Assembly (NCBI GenBank): GCA_003551365.1
Contig: PUMM01000063.1
Coordinates: 1 to 63,590 of the forward strand
Reading direction: 5' to 3'
Source of the DNA: Clostridia bacterium
GTDB taxonomy: Bacteria; Bacillota; Sulfobacillia; SLMV01
DNA length: 63,590 nt
Both the position numbers and the translations under genes were made by a program. The notes beneath the pieces were generated by a model that was not told the origin of the DNA, did no database searches, and saw nothing but the letters and a program-made list of their open reading frames with translations. Numbering within the stretch: the first letter of the stretch is position 1; each line of letters starts with the position of its first letter. Below, piece after piece: positions 36,038-44,858 of this stretch.

Positions 36038-37016
36038 GGTCCCCATCTCCTTCCGTCGGAACGCCGCAGGCATTCGATGCGGTCAGAACCAGGCTGTAGG
36101 GGAGGTCGCGCCCGCGGCAGTGGGCGGCGATCTCTTGCAGCAGGGCGCCCAGATTGCGGGGAGTCACGCGCAGTACTGAGCTCATCGGGTTCACCTGCAC
36201 CTGTGCATCGAAGGCGGTGACAATGCCCAGCACCTCACGCACCGCCTCATCCGCATCTACCCCAGCTCCGGCCAGCGGATACAGGGCTATCTGACAGGAC
36301 AGGGGGGGAGCACATTTCTTTTCCCACGCCACGGCGAAGAAACCACCGGTGCACTCGCCCTGCCTTCGTTCCTCCTCCTCCCGGCGGAAGGAGTCCGGTT
36401 CCGCATCCGGCGGGATGAAGAGACATTCTTCGCTGGCGATGACCTCATCCCCCCGCATTCTTTCCAGTTCGGACCGGGTGGGGAAATCGGCGTGGCGGAA
36501 CACGGATTCTGGATCTTTCTCCGCCGCCGCGCGGTAGGCGCGGCCCCAGGGGCTGTCGTCCGCAATGGTCCCCACCACCATTCTTCCTCCGGGCTTGAGC
36601 ACGCGGCGCAGCTCCTCCACCGCGGCGGCGCGATCGCCGATGAACTCGAAAGTGGTGACCGAGTAGACTGCATCGAAGTGGTCATCCGAAAATGGTAGAT
36701 CCAGTGCATCCGCCTGACAGAAGGAAACCGGCAGCCCGGAATCGGCCGACTTGCGCAGGGCTCGCCACAGCATGTGCGGGGACACGTCTATGCCCGTGAC
36801 CTCACAACCCTGGCGGGCCAGCTTGAAAGAGAAATTGCCGGTACCGCAGCCAACATCGAGCACTTTCTTGCCGGCCGGTGGGGGCAGCAGGTCAAAAACC
36901 AGTTCGGTCTCGATCTCATCGATGAATGCCCCCTGTGGGCTTTCATACCACGCATCGTAGTCGGGGGCGGTGTTTGCGAAATAGGTGGAAGGGTCGTCGC
37001 CCGTGCGTTCATTCAC
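36021..37016 (-). CDS. SAM-dependent methyltransferase fused to a YkoF-like thiamine/HMP-binding domain
   Basis: A 331-residue single frame with two parts. Residues about 1-225 form a class I methyltransferase: VLDVGCGTGNFSFKLA (SAM loop), VTGIDVSPHML, ADALDLPFSDDHFDAVYSV and LRRVLKPGGRMVVGT, closest to UbiE/Methyltransf_11 proteins. Residues about 237-320 (CQIALYPLA, VNPMSSVLRVTPRN, YSLVLTASNACG) resemble a YkoF or MTH1187-type domain, known to bind thiamine or its pyrimidine moiety. Overlap with thiN supports a thiamine-related role. The reaction is unknown. The YkoF match is my reading of motifs and should be profile-checked. Confidence 0.7.
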   Translation of the reverse strand: MNERTGDDPSTYFANTAPDYDAWYESPQGAFIDEIETELVFDLLPPPAGKKVLDVGCGTGNFSFKLARQGCEVTGIDVSPHMLWRALRKSADSGLPVSFCQADALDLPFSDDHFDAVYSVTTFEFIGDRAAAVEELRRVLKPGGRMVVGTIADDSPWGRAYRAAAEKDPESVFRHADFPTRSELERMRGDEVIASEECLFIPPDAEPDSFRREEEERRQGECTGGFFAVAWEKKCAPPLSCQIALYPLAGAGVDADEAVREVLGIVTAFDAQVQVNPMSSVLRVTPRNLGALLQEIAAHCRGRDLPYSLVLTASNACGVPTEGDGDHDGAQ

Positions 37017-37120
37017 AGCTGCTCACCTCTCCCTTCTCTCGTTACGGTGATGATATCGACGGCGGGTCACCCGGTCAAGGAAGTTACTGCTGCGGGGAGG
37101 AGGGAGGGAGTCGTCAAAGA

Positions 37121-37133
37121 ATTCCCTAGGAAT
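37121..37133. promoter_or_regulatory. short inverted repeat in the divergent methyltransferase/etfB spacer
   Basis: ATTCC, three bases, GGAAT at 37121-37133 lies about 45 bp before etfB and 105 bp before the divergent methyltransferase gene. It has the size of an operator half-site pair. No regulator gene is adjacent, so the role is only a guess. Confidence 0.25.
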
Positions 37134-37178
37134 GGGGACACCGGACAATTACGTCACAGCATTCGCCAGAGAGGAGTG

Positions 37179-37973
37179 ATGATCATAGATATCGTGGTGT
37201 GTATTAAGCAGGTCCCGCGTACGGGGGAGGTAGAAGTGGATCCCGAGACGGGGAACCTCATACGCGAGGGAGTGGAATCGCAGATAAACCCGTACGATCT
37301 GCACGCCATCGAGGCAGCCATAGCCTGCCGGGAGAGTCGGGGAGGACGGGTCACCGCTCTGAGCATGGGCCCGCCGCAGGCTGAGGAGGCCCTGCGCGAG
37401 GCGCTGTGGATGGGCGTCGACGAGGGAATTCTGCTGTCCGACCGCGACTTTGCCGGTGCCGATACCCTGGCCACCAGCTACACCCTGGCCCGGGCAGTGC
37501 AGCATCTTCCGCACCAGCTCATCATATGCGGCATGCAGACCACGGATGGAGACACCGCCCAGGTGGGCCCCGGGATGGCCGAATTCCTCGACGTCCCGCA
37601 CGCATCCTACGTGAAGCAGTTCGATTTCGCCGCCGGGCAGCGGCTGAATGTCACCCTGGATCTGGGAGGGGACGAGCAGATAGTGGAGATTGATCTCCCC
37701 TGTCTTCTGACCGTGACGGCGGATCTCAATCAGCCGCGTCTCCCGTCCTTCCGACGCAAGCTGGAGACGGCGGAGCGCGACATACCCACCTGGGATCGCT
37801 CGGATCTGCAGGTGTCTGAGGATGCGGGGTATTTCGGTCTGGAGGGCTCGCCCACGCGGGTGCGGGAGATCTTTCCTCCCGAGTCGGACATAGAACAGGT
37901 GAGCTGGACGGGTGACCCGGCCCGGCTGGGTATTCGCCTGGTGGAGGAGTTGAAGGAGTTGAGGTTTCTGTGA
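37179..37973 (+). CDS. etfB: electron transfer flavoprotein beta subunit
   Basis: A 264-residue EtfB. It begins IIDIVVCIKQVPRTGEVEVDPETGNLIREG and has INPYDLHAIEAAI, VTALSMGPPQAEEALREALWMG, LICGMQTTDGDTAQVGPGMAEFL and VEIDLPCLLTVTADLNQPRLP. The sequence resembles the anaerobe group found with bifurcating or confurcating dehydrogenases. The ATG at 37179 is preceded by GAGAGGAG. Overlaps etfA by 4 bases. Works with EtfA and the FAD oxidase downstream. Confidence 0.9.
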   Translation: MIIDIVVCIKQVPRTGEVEVDPETGNLIREGVESQINPYDLHAIEAAIACRESRGGRVTALSMGPPQAEEALREALWMGVDEGILLSDRDFAGADTLATSYTLARAVQHLPHQLIICGMQTTDGDTAQVGPGMAEFLDVPHASYVKQFDFAAGQRLNVTLDLGGDEQIVEIDLPCLLTVTADLNQPRLPSFRRKLETAERDIPTWDRSDLQVSEDAGYFGLEGSPTRVREIFPPESDIEQVSWTGDPARLGIRLVEELKELRFL

Positions 37974-39175
37974 GTACTTTGCACATAGATCTGCAATTGT
38001 GTGACGGTTGCGGGATCTGCGCCGAGGTCTGCCCATTTGATGGCATATCCTGGGTGCAGCGGCGGCCGGAGTTCAACGAAAACTGCCGCGCCTGTCCCAT
38101 CTGCAGCGGGGAGTGCCCGACCGGCGCCATATACATGCGGGAGGAGGCGGCCGCTGCACCGGATGACAGCGCGGGGATCATGGTGGTGGCAGAGCTGGGA
38201 AGCGGCGGAGTGCAGCCGGTTACTGCCGAGTTGATCGGCGAGGCCCGGAGGCTGGCGGGCGATGTGGGCTGGCCGGTGCACTGCGTGGTCTTGGGGTCGG
38301 ATTGCTCCGCCCCGGCGCGGGACATCCTTGCCTACGGAGTGGACAGCGTTCAGCTGTACGATGATCCGGCCCTCCGGCACTTCCGCCCGGTCACCTGGGC
38401 CGATGCGCTGCAGGATGCGGTCCGGAGACTGCACCCGGCCGTGCTGCTGATGGCCGGAACTCCGGCCGGACGCAGTCTGGCCCCCCGGCTGGCGACTCGC
38501 CTGCGCACGGGGCTCACTGCGGACTGCACCTCGCTGCAGCTGGCCGATGACGGCCGGCTGCTGCAGACGCGGCCCGCCTATGGCGGCGATATCATGGCCA
38601 CCATCGAGACCCCCACCGGCCGCCCGCAGATGGCCACGGTCCGGCCCAGGGTGATGCCGGCGGCCGAACGAGTTGCATCGCCCAGCGGAGAGATAGTGCA
38701 GTGCAATTTCTCTCCGTCCGATTCTCACACCCGGGTGCGCGCCCTGCATCCGGCCCCCCGGGCGGAGACGGTTGCTGATGCGGACATTATCGTGACGGCG
38801 GGACGGGGAGTGCGTCGTCGGGCGGATCTGCAGATGCTGCAGTCGCTGGCCGATGCTCTGGGGGGCATGCTGGGCTGCAGCCGCCCCCTGGTAGAGGCGG
38901 GTTGGCTCTCCAGTGTGCACCAGGTCGGCCTCAGCGGTCGCACCGTGCGGCCCCGCCTGTACATTGCCTGCGGAGTGAGCGGCGCCATCCAGCACGTCGC
39001 CGGCATGCGCTCGAGTGATCTGATAATGGCCATCAACAGCGATGAGCGCGCTCCCATCTTTGAGGTGGCGCACTATGCTGTGGTGGGCGACCTGTACGAA
39101 GTGGTGCCGGCCATGCTGGATGAGATCGAGAGAGGAGGAGACGGACATGTCGTTGCAGGCTATAGACAACAGTGA
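37970..39175 (+). CDS. etfA: electron transfer flavoprotein alpha subunit with N-terminal 2[4Fe-4S] ferredoxin domain
   Basis: A 401-residue fusion. Residues 1-60 hold two cluster motifs, CDGCGICAEVCP and CRACPICSGECP, a bacterial ferredoxin. The EtfA part follows with the FAD-binding C-domain (VTAGRGVRRRADLQML, VGLSGRTVRPRLYIACGVSGAIQHVAGM, IMAINSDERAPIFEVAHYAVVGD). Ferredoxin-fused EtfA next to a GlcD-like oxidase is the layout of the lactate dehydrogenase/Etf complex of acetogens (LctC). It overlaps the next gene by 29 bases. Confidence 0.9.
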   Translation: MSTLHIDLQLCDGCGICAEVCPFDGISWVQRRPEFNENCRACPICSGECPTGAIYMREEAAAAPDDSAGIMVVAELGSGGVQPVTAELIGEARRLAGDVGWPVHCVVLGSDCSAPARDILAYGVDSVQLYDDPALRHFRPVTWADALQDAVRRLHPAVLLMAGTPAGRSLAPRLATRLRTGLTADCTSLQLADDGRLLQTRPAYGGDIMATIETPTGRPQMATVRPRVMPAAERVASPSGEIVQCNFSPSDSHTRVRALHPAPRAETVADADIIVTAGRGVRRRADLQMLQSLADALGGMLGCSRPLVEAGWLSSVHQVGLSGRTVRPRLYIACGVSGAIQHVAGMRSSDLIMAINSDERAPIFEVAHYAVVGDLYEVVPAMLDEIERGGDGHVVAGYRQQ

Positions 39176-40535
39176 CGTGCGAAAGCTGCGGCAAATTGCC
39201 GGCGAGGAGAACGTCCTGGTGGGCGGGGATATACCCGACGACTACTCGCACGATGAAATGGCTCCGGTGACTGCGCAGCCGGAAGTGGTATTTCGCCCGG
39301 GGTGCACCGGTGAGGTTGCTTCCCTGCTGCAGCACTGCCGCGGGCGGGGGATTGCCGTCACCCCCCGGGGCTCCGGCACCGGTCTCATGGGCGGCGCCGT
39401 ACCGGTGTGCGGCGGTGTGCTGCTGGATATGGGCCGGATGAAGGAGATTTTGGAGATAGACTGCGAGAACATGCTGGCGCGGGTGCAGCCGGGAGTCACA
39501 CTCCTGGAGCTGTCCGAGGCGGTTGAGAGCCGCGGTCTGTTTTACGCGCCCGACCCGGGGGAAAAGAGCGGGAGCATCGGGGGGAATGTGAGCACCAATG
39601 CCGGGGGCATGCGGGCAGTGAAGTACGGAGTAACCCGCGATCACGTGCGGGGTATGCAGGTGGTGCTGGCGGACGGAGAGGTGCTGGATCTCGGCGGCCG
39701 GGTCGCGAAAAACTCCACCGGCTACCAGCTGATGCAGATCATAATAGGCAGCGAGGGGACGCTGGCAGTGGTGACGGAGATCACCGTCCGGCTGCTTCCG
39801 CGCCCACCCGCCCTGGCCTCTCTCCTGGTCCAGTTTTCCGATCTGGATCAGGCCATCTCCACCGTGCCGCGTTTTGCCGCTGCGGGCATAACGCCGCAGG
39901 CCATCGAATTCTTCCGCCGCGGGGTCATCACTGCCTCCGAGCAGTACCTGGGGAAGGCCTTCCCCGACCGCAGTGCGCCCGCCTATCTCCTGCTGCGCTT
40001 TGACGGCTCTTCGCGCGAGGAGCTGGAGTCGCAGATGGACGCGGCCGGCCGGGTGTGCCTGGAAAATGGAGCGGAAGATGCCCTCATCGCCGATACTGCC
40101 GAACGCCAGGAAGCGTTGTGGAGCGCGCGCGGCGCCTTCTTGGAAGCCATCAAGCACGACGAAATGGACGAGGCCGATGTGGTGGTTCCGCGGGCAGCAA
40201 TTGCGGAGATGGTGCACTACGCTGACGAGGTGGGCGAGCGGGTGGACCTGCGCATGGAGACCTTCGGACACGCGGGAGACGGCAATCTGCACATCAACAT
40301 GCTGCGGGATGGTTTGCCCTGGGAACAGTGGCGCAGCAGGGTGGATGCGGCCATGGATCTGCTGTACGAAAAGTCGGAAGAGCTCGGGGGGATGGTCAGT
40401 GGGGAGCACGGTATCGGGCACGCCAAGCGCGCGTATCTGCACCGGCACACCGACCGACGCGAGATCGAGCTGATGCGCGGGATCAAGGAACTGTTCGATC
40501 CGTCGGGCATACTGAACCCGCAGAAAGTTCTCTGA
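39147..40535 (+). CDS. FAD-linked 2-hydroxyacid dehydrogenase, GlcD/LctD type
   Basis: A 462-residue flavoenzyme. The FAD-binding 4 domain reads VTPRGSGTGLMGGAVP, GGVLLDMGRMKEI, GSIGGNVSTNAGGMRAVKYGVTRD and IIGSEGTLAVVTEITVRL. The C-terminal FAD-oxidase domain has ETFGHAGDGNLHINML and GMVSGEHGIGHAKRAYL. The family oxidises glycolate or D-/L-lactate. With the two Etf subunits it should pass electrons to NAD+, probably with reduced ferredoxin as co-donor. The ATG at 39147 follows GAGAGGAGGAG. The exact hydroxyacid cannot be read from sequence. Confidence 0.87.
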   Translation: MSLQAIDNSDVRKLRQIAGEENVLVGGDIPDDYSHDEMAPVTAQPEVVFRPGCTGEVASLLQHCRGRGIAVTPRGSGTGLMGGAVPVCGGVLLDMGRMKEILEIDCENMLARVQPGVTLLELSEAVESRGLFYAPDPGEKSGSIGGNVSTNAGGMRAVKYGVTRDHVRGMQVVLADGEVLDLGGRVAKNSTGYQLMQIIIGSEGTLAVVTEITVRLLPRPPALASLLVQFSDLDQAISTVPRFAAAGITPQAIEFFRRGVITASEQYLGKAFPDRSAPAYLLLRFDGSSREELESQMDAAGRVCLENGAEDALIADTAERQEALWSARGAFLEAIKHDEMDEADVVVPRAAIAEMVHYADEVGERVDLRMETFGHAGDGNLHINMLRDGLPWEQWRSRVDAAMDLLYEKSEELGGMVSGEHGIGHAKRAYLHRHTDRREIELMRGIKELFDPSGILNPQKVL

Positions 40536-40553
40536 ATTGAAGGAGGGATGACC

Positions 40554-42146
40554 GTGTTCGATACCATAATACGCAATGGATGGTTGTACGATGGGGCGGG
40601 GAGCCCCGGCGTCCCCGCGGATGTGGGGATCGTCGGTGACCGGATCACAGCGGTGGGGGATCTGTCCCCTGCGTCGGCCTCCCGCAACATCGACGCCTCT
40701 GGCCTGGCAGTTTCCCCGGGTTTCATTGACATACACACGCACTCGGACCTGCCGCTGCTGGTGGACGGCGACGCCAATTCGCACGTGCGCTCCGGGGTGA
40801 CCACCAATGTCACCGGCAACTGTGGGAGTTCAGCGGCTCCGGTCAGGGGGGAGGCGGTCGATTTCATGCAGAGGCGCACCGCCGACCTTCCCTTGGAGTG
40901 GACCTGGAATTCGCTCAGCGAGTATTTGGACCGCCTGCGCGACGGGGGGACCAGCGTGAATGTGGCTCCCCTGGTGGGGGCGGGCACGGTGCGGGCCTCG
41001 GTGCTGGGACTGGAGGACCGCGCCCCGGATGAGTCCGAGCTGCAGGAGATGTGTGCCCTGCTGGAGGGGGCCATGAAAGAGGGTGCGTTCGGGCTGAGTA
41101 CTGGCCTGATCTATACTCCCGGCAGCTACGCGGATACCGATGAGATTGTTGCCCTGGCCCGCACTGCCGCCCGGGAGGGGGGACTCTATGCCACACACAT
41201 CCGGGGAGAGAACGACCCCCTGCTGCGGGCGACTGCCGAAGCGCTGGAGGTGGGGCGTCGGGCGGAGATCCCCGCGCAGATATCCCACCTCAAGGCCATG
41301 GGTCGGCACATGTGGGGGCAGAGTGCGGCCCTGCTGGAGATGATAGAGGAGGCGCGCGACGAAGGTGTGGACGTCACCGGGGATCAGTACCCCTACACCG
41401 CCTCCGCCACCGGTCTCGGCGCCTATCTCCCGCCCTGGGCGCACGACGGGGGCGCAGAGGCGCTCATGCGGCGACTGCGCGATCCGCAAGGGCGGGAACG
41501 TATGAAGGAGGACATCCGCGAGGGCTGCGAGGATTGGATCAGCCTGCATCGTGGTGTGGGGTGGGAGAACACCCTGATCACACAGTGTCCGGAGCCCGAG
41601 CTGGAAGGACGATCGATAACTGACATAGCCGAGGAGCGCGGAGATGATGCCTTCGATTGTGCCTTCGACATACTCCTGGAGTGTGAGGGGCGGGTAGGAG
41701 TGGTGTATTTCACCATCGGTGATGAGGATATGGTGAACATAATGCAGCATCCTGCGGTGATGATAGGATCGGATTCCAGCGCAGTTTCTGTGCAGGGCCC
41801 GCTGGCGCGCGGCAAGCCGCACCCACGGGCTTTCGGCACCTTCCCCCGCATCCTGGGAGAATTCGTACGGGACAGACAGATTCTGTCCCGGGGTGAAGCT
41901 GTCCGCAAGATGACCTCCATGCCGGCGCAGAGGTTGGGGCTCTCTGACCGCGGGATCATCCGCCCCGGGGCGCGGGCCGACGTCGTGGTGTTTTCTCCCG
42001 ATGAGATCGGGGACCGCGCCACCTATACCCGCCCATTCGCCTATCCGGATGGCATCCACAACGTCTTCGTCAACGGCCGGGAGACGGTGCGCGGGGGTGA
42101 GCACCTGGGCATCCGCGCCGGGGAAATACTGACGCGCAGTTTCTGA
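40554..42146 (+). CDS. N-acyl-D-amino-acid deacylase (D-aminoacylase family)
   Basis: A 530-residue amidohydrolase. It starts FDTIIRNGWLYDGAGSPG and has metal ligands in GFIDIHTHSDLPLL, NVTGNCGSSAAP, GLSTGLIYTPGSYADTDEIVALAR, YATHIRGEND and QISHLKAMG. It ends with MIGSDSSAV and a GRETVRGGEH tail. This pattern matches D-aminoacylases, which release D-amino acids and a carboxylate from N-acyl-D-amino acids. The GTG at 40554 is placed 7 nt after AAGGAGG, better than the ATG at 40548. It is 18 bp after the oxidase and probably cotranscribed. Confidence 0.88.
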   Translation: MFDTIIRNGWLYDGAGSPGVPADVGIVGDRITAVGDLSPASASRNIDASGLAVSPGFIDIHTHSDLPLLVDGDANSHVRSGVTTNVTGNCGSSAAPVRGEAVDFMQRRTADLPLEWTWNSLSEYLDRLRDGGTSVNVAPLVGAGTVRASVLGLEDRAPDESELQEMCALLEGAMKEGAFGLSTGLIYTPGSYADTDEIVALARTAAREGGLYATHIRGENDPLLRATAEALEVGRRAEIPAQISHLKAMGRHMWGQSAALLEMIEEARDEGVDVTGDQYPYTASATGLGAYLPPWAHDGGAEALMRRLRDPQGRERMKEDIREGCEDWISLHRGVGWENTLITQCPEPELEGRSITDIAEERGDDAFDCAFDILLECEGRVGVVYFTIGDEDMVNIMQHPAVMIGSDSSAVSVQGPLARGKPHPRAFGTFPRILGEFVRDRQILSRGEAVRKMTSMPAQRLGLSDRGIIRPGARADVVVFSPDEIGDRATYTRPFAYPDGIHNVFVNGRETVRGGEHLGIRAGEILTRSF

Positions 42147-42175
42147 TTCTTTCCGGAAGAGGAGTGATTTACGGC

Positions 42176-43642
42176 ATGCGAGTTGTGGCAGGGCAGATCA
42201 GTCACGAGACCAACAGCTTCAGTCCCGTATCCACTGGCCTCGAGGAGTTTCGCGCGCGGGGTTACGCCACCGGTGAGGAGGTGACGGAGAGATTTTTGGG
42301 CACCCGCACTCCCCTGGGCGGCTTCTTCTCCGCGGGGGAGGAGGCCAAAATGGAGATACTTCCGACCGTGGCGGCATCCGCCGTTCCATCCGGCATCGTC
42401 TGTGCAGATGCCTACCAGCACCTGCTGCAGCAGCTGCGTACCGGCATTGCGGCGGCGGGCGACATCGACGGGGTTCTGCTCGCCCTGCACGGTGCCATGG
42501 TGGTCGACGGCATTGCTGATGCCGAGGGCGATATTCTCCGCCAGGTGCGCGAATGGGTGGGAGATGATGTGCCGGTGGTCTGCACCCTGGACTATCACGC
42601 CAATGTTACTGATGAGATGGTGCAGCGCGCGGACGGCCTCTTCGGGTACAACACCTATCCCCACGTGGACGGTTTCGAGCGGGGGGTGGAAGCGTGCGAA
42701 TTTCTCGCGGCAGTCCTGGACGGCTCGGTGTGCCCGGTGCGTTCCGTGACCCGCCCACCCCTGGCGCCGCCGGTGGTTCCGGCGCGCACCGGATGGGGAC
42801 CGATGCGTGAGCTGATGGAGCGGGCGTTCTCCTGGGAGGAGAGGGATGGCGTCATCGATGTCGGTGCCTACGGCGGTTTCGTCTACTCGGACGTGCGGGA
42901 CGCCGGCCTGGCTTTTGTGGCCACGGTGGACGGAGACCGGGAGCTGGCCGCGCACATCACCCGCGATCTGGCCGGGCGGGCCTGGGAGCTGCGCGAGGAC
43001 TTCGTTGCCGATTTGCTGCCGCCGCAGGAGGCGGTGTGGCGGGCCATGCAGGCCTGTGGGCGACCGGTGATTCTGGCCGATGTGGCCGACAACACCGGCG
43101 GTGGTGCCGCCGGGGACGGGACTGAGTTACTCCGGGCCATGTTAGAGTTGGGCGCGGAGGAGGCCGCCGTGATCATGATTCCCGATCAGGAGGCGGTGCA
43201 GCGGGCTTTTTCGGCCGGGGTGAACGGATCATTTTCCGGGGAGGTGGGCGGCAGGATTGACGGTCTCTCCGGCGACCCAGTACAGGTGGATGGACGGGTG
43301 CGCCTGCTCTCCGATGGGCAGTTCACGCACCGCGGTCCCATGTCCACTGGACTGCGCTCTGATCTCGGGCGCACCGCGGTGGTCGTCTGCGGCGGCGTAG
43401 AGGTAATGCTCACCGAACGACGCCTGCAGCCCCTCGATCCTGCCGTTGCCCGTTCGGTGGGAATCGAGCCGGTGTACCGGAAGATGGTGGCGGTAAAATC
43501 GGCCGTGCACTATCGTGCCGCCTACGAGCCGCTGGCGGAGGAAATAATCGAGGTGGATGGTCCCGGCCTGAGCAGCCCGAACCTGGATCGCTTCGACTTT
43601 CAGAACATCCGCCGCCCCGTATTCCCCCTCGATAGCATGTGA
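42176..43642 (+). CDS. M81 family metallopeptidase (MlrC-like)
   Basis: A 488-residue zinc peptidase-like protein named after the linear microcystin hydrolase MlrC. ISHETNSFSPV, LLALHGAMVVDG, LDYHANVTDEMV and YNTYPHVD give the conserved His/Asp residues. The C-terminal MlrC domain contains LADVADNTGGGAAGDGTELL and a late block with VAVKSAVHYRAAYEPLA. The natural substrate in non-cyanobacterial settings is unknown. Position behind the D-aminoacylase suggests degradation of unusual peptides. The start ATG at 42176 follows GAGGAG. Confidence 0.87.
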   Translation: MRVVAGQISHETNSFSPVSTGLEEFRARGYATGEEVTERFLGTRTPLGGFFSAGEEAKMEILPTVAASAVPSGIVCADAYQHLLQQLRTGIAAAGDIDGVLLALHGAMVVDGIADAEGDILRQVREWVGDDVPVVCTLDYHANVTDEMVQRADGLFGYNTYPHVDGFERGVEACEFLAAVLDGSVCPVRSVTRPPLAPPVVPARTGWGPMRELMERAFSWEERDGVIDVGAYGGFVYSDVRDAGLAFVATVDGDRELAAHITRDLAGRAWELREDFVADLLPPQEAVWRAMQACGRPVILADVADNTGGGAAGDGTELLRAMLELGAEEAAVIMIPDQEAVQRAFSAGVNGSFSGEVGGRIDGLSGDPVQVDGRVRLLSDGQFTHRGPMSTGLRSDLGRTAVVVCGGVEVMLTERRLQPLDPAVARSVGIEPVYRKMVAVKSAVHYRAAYEPLAEEIIEVDGPGLSSPNLDRFDFQNIRRPVFPLDSM

Positions 43643-43919
43643 GCGAAACTGACCCCGGCGGCGATGGAGGCTTCCCGCCGGGGCAGTCCATGTGTGTCGG
43701 GCATGCCCGAATGCTGGCCCTGATGGACTGGGCCAGCAGGGACCAGCGGCTGGGGGACGGGGTGCCCGGGGTGACGTGCGGTGTGAGGGGAGCCGGAGGC
43801 AGAGCTGGCCACCCCCGGACGGGAGTGCGGCAGGTCGGGCGGGTGTGCGCGGCAAGACGAGCTCGCATAATCGCCGAGGGTCCCCTGCCCAAACAGGGGG
43901 GAGGAGGGAGGGTGAGCAC
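43643..43919 (+). other. 277-bp spacer without a recognisable gene
   Basis: Very G+C-rich. The first part holds a hairpin with CCCCGGCGG and CCGCCGGGG arms (about 43650-43680) without a U-tract, a possible weak terminator after the M81 gene. An open frame continuous with the VOC gene runs through the region, but its composition is Gly/Arg/Pro-rich and unlike a protein. Confidence 0.4.
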
Positions 43920-44273
43920 ATGCAACTGCAGGTAGTGACCATCTCAGTACGATCGCTGGAGCGTTCCCGGCATTTCTATGAGGAGATCCTTGCGTTTGAG
44001 CCGGAGATCTTCTACGAGGCAACCCGCTGGCAATCCTACCGGTTGGATTGCAGCGGCGGGTTCGGTATCGCCGAGACGCAGGATCTGCAACGTGCTGACA
44101 ACGCGGACATAATCAACTTTTCCGTCGCTGACGTAGAGGCCCTGTGGCATCGCATCCACCACCAGGTCGATGTAGAGGAGGAGCTGGCGATGACCCCCTG
44201 GGGGACGTACAGGTTCGTGATACGGGATCCCGACGGCTTCCGGCTCGGATTCGTCGGGGAGCCGCGGGAATAG
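43920..44273 (+). CDS. VOC (glyoxalase/bleomycin resistance/dioxygenase) fold protein
   Basis: A 117-residue cytosolic protein with the paired beta-alpha-beta modules of the vicinal oxygen chelate fold. VVTISVRSLERSRHFYEEILAF opens module one and ADIINFSVADVEALWHRI module two. VIRDPDGFRLGFVG is the usual end with a metal-ligand Glu replaced in part. The family includes lyases, dioxygenases and drug-binding proteins, and no reaction can be assigned. The ATG at 43920 is preceded by GGAGGAGGGAGGGTG. Confidence 0.8.
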   Translation: MQLQVVTISVRSLERSRHFYEEILAFEPEIFYEATRWQSYRLDCSGGFGIAETQDLQRADNADIINFSVADVEALWHRIHHQVDVEEELAMTPWGTYRFVIRDPDGFRLGFVGEPRE

Positions 44274-44858
44274 CCCGGGTTATCCTTCGTCCCCGCGCAT
44301 CCTCATGGACTCGCGGCTTCTCACTGCGCGGGGAGAGGACTTCGGGGGGCACCCACGAGTGCGGTACATGCCGGGTTGTTCACTCTGCCAGATTGGATTT
44401 GATGTCCCGGTCTGATGCGCGGCGAGAATGGTCTGTATGGCCAACACTGGGAGGCGGCAGTGGCTGAGTCTTCGAGAGTCGCGTCAGCCGTGGCGCGAGA
44501 TCATCGGTCCGACAGCGACGGCAGTGGTCAGATGACGGGCGCTATCGCTCTGCTGGATGTTCAACGGATTTCCTGAAGTCCCTGGGTGTACCTGCGACAG
44601 GTCTCTGACCCAACAGTGGCAGATGCCATTTGCGATCGGTTCATCCAAGTCATCGACGTATCATGAAAAGAGAGTCCACCCGGCAGGTGATTTCGGCACA
44701 CATGTCAAAGAATAGAGATAATTACGGTGTTTCGCTGATGAGTGCCCGGCGCACGACTGCGCCGATCTCGGCAGGGAGAACCCGGGTATCTCAAGGTCCG
44801 AAACCCCTCTGCAGTGATGGGTTTCACCCAATGCACAAACTCGGGAAGGAGAGGCGCG
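44274..44858 (+). other. 585-bp intergenic region
   Basis: No convincing gene. The short open frames here lack ribosome sites and family resemblance. The G+C content drops in the second half (about 44560-44740), which would fit a regulatory leader for the ZIP gene, but I see no clean -35/-10 pair or known riboswitch. Confidence 0.4.
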
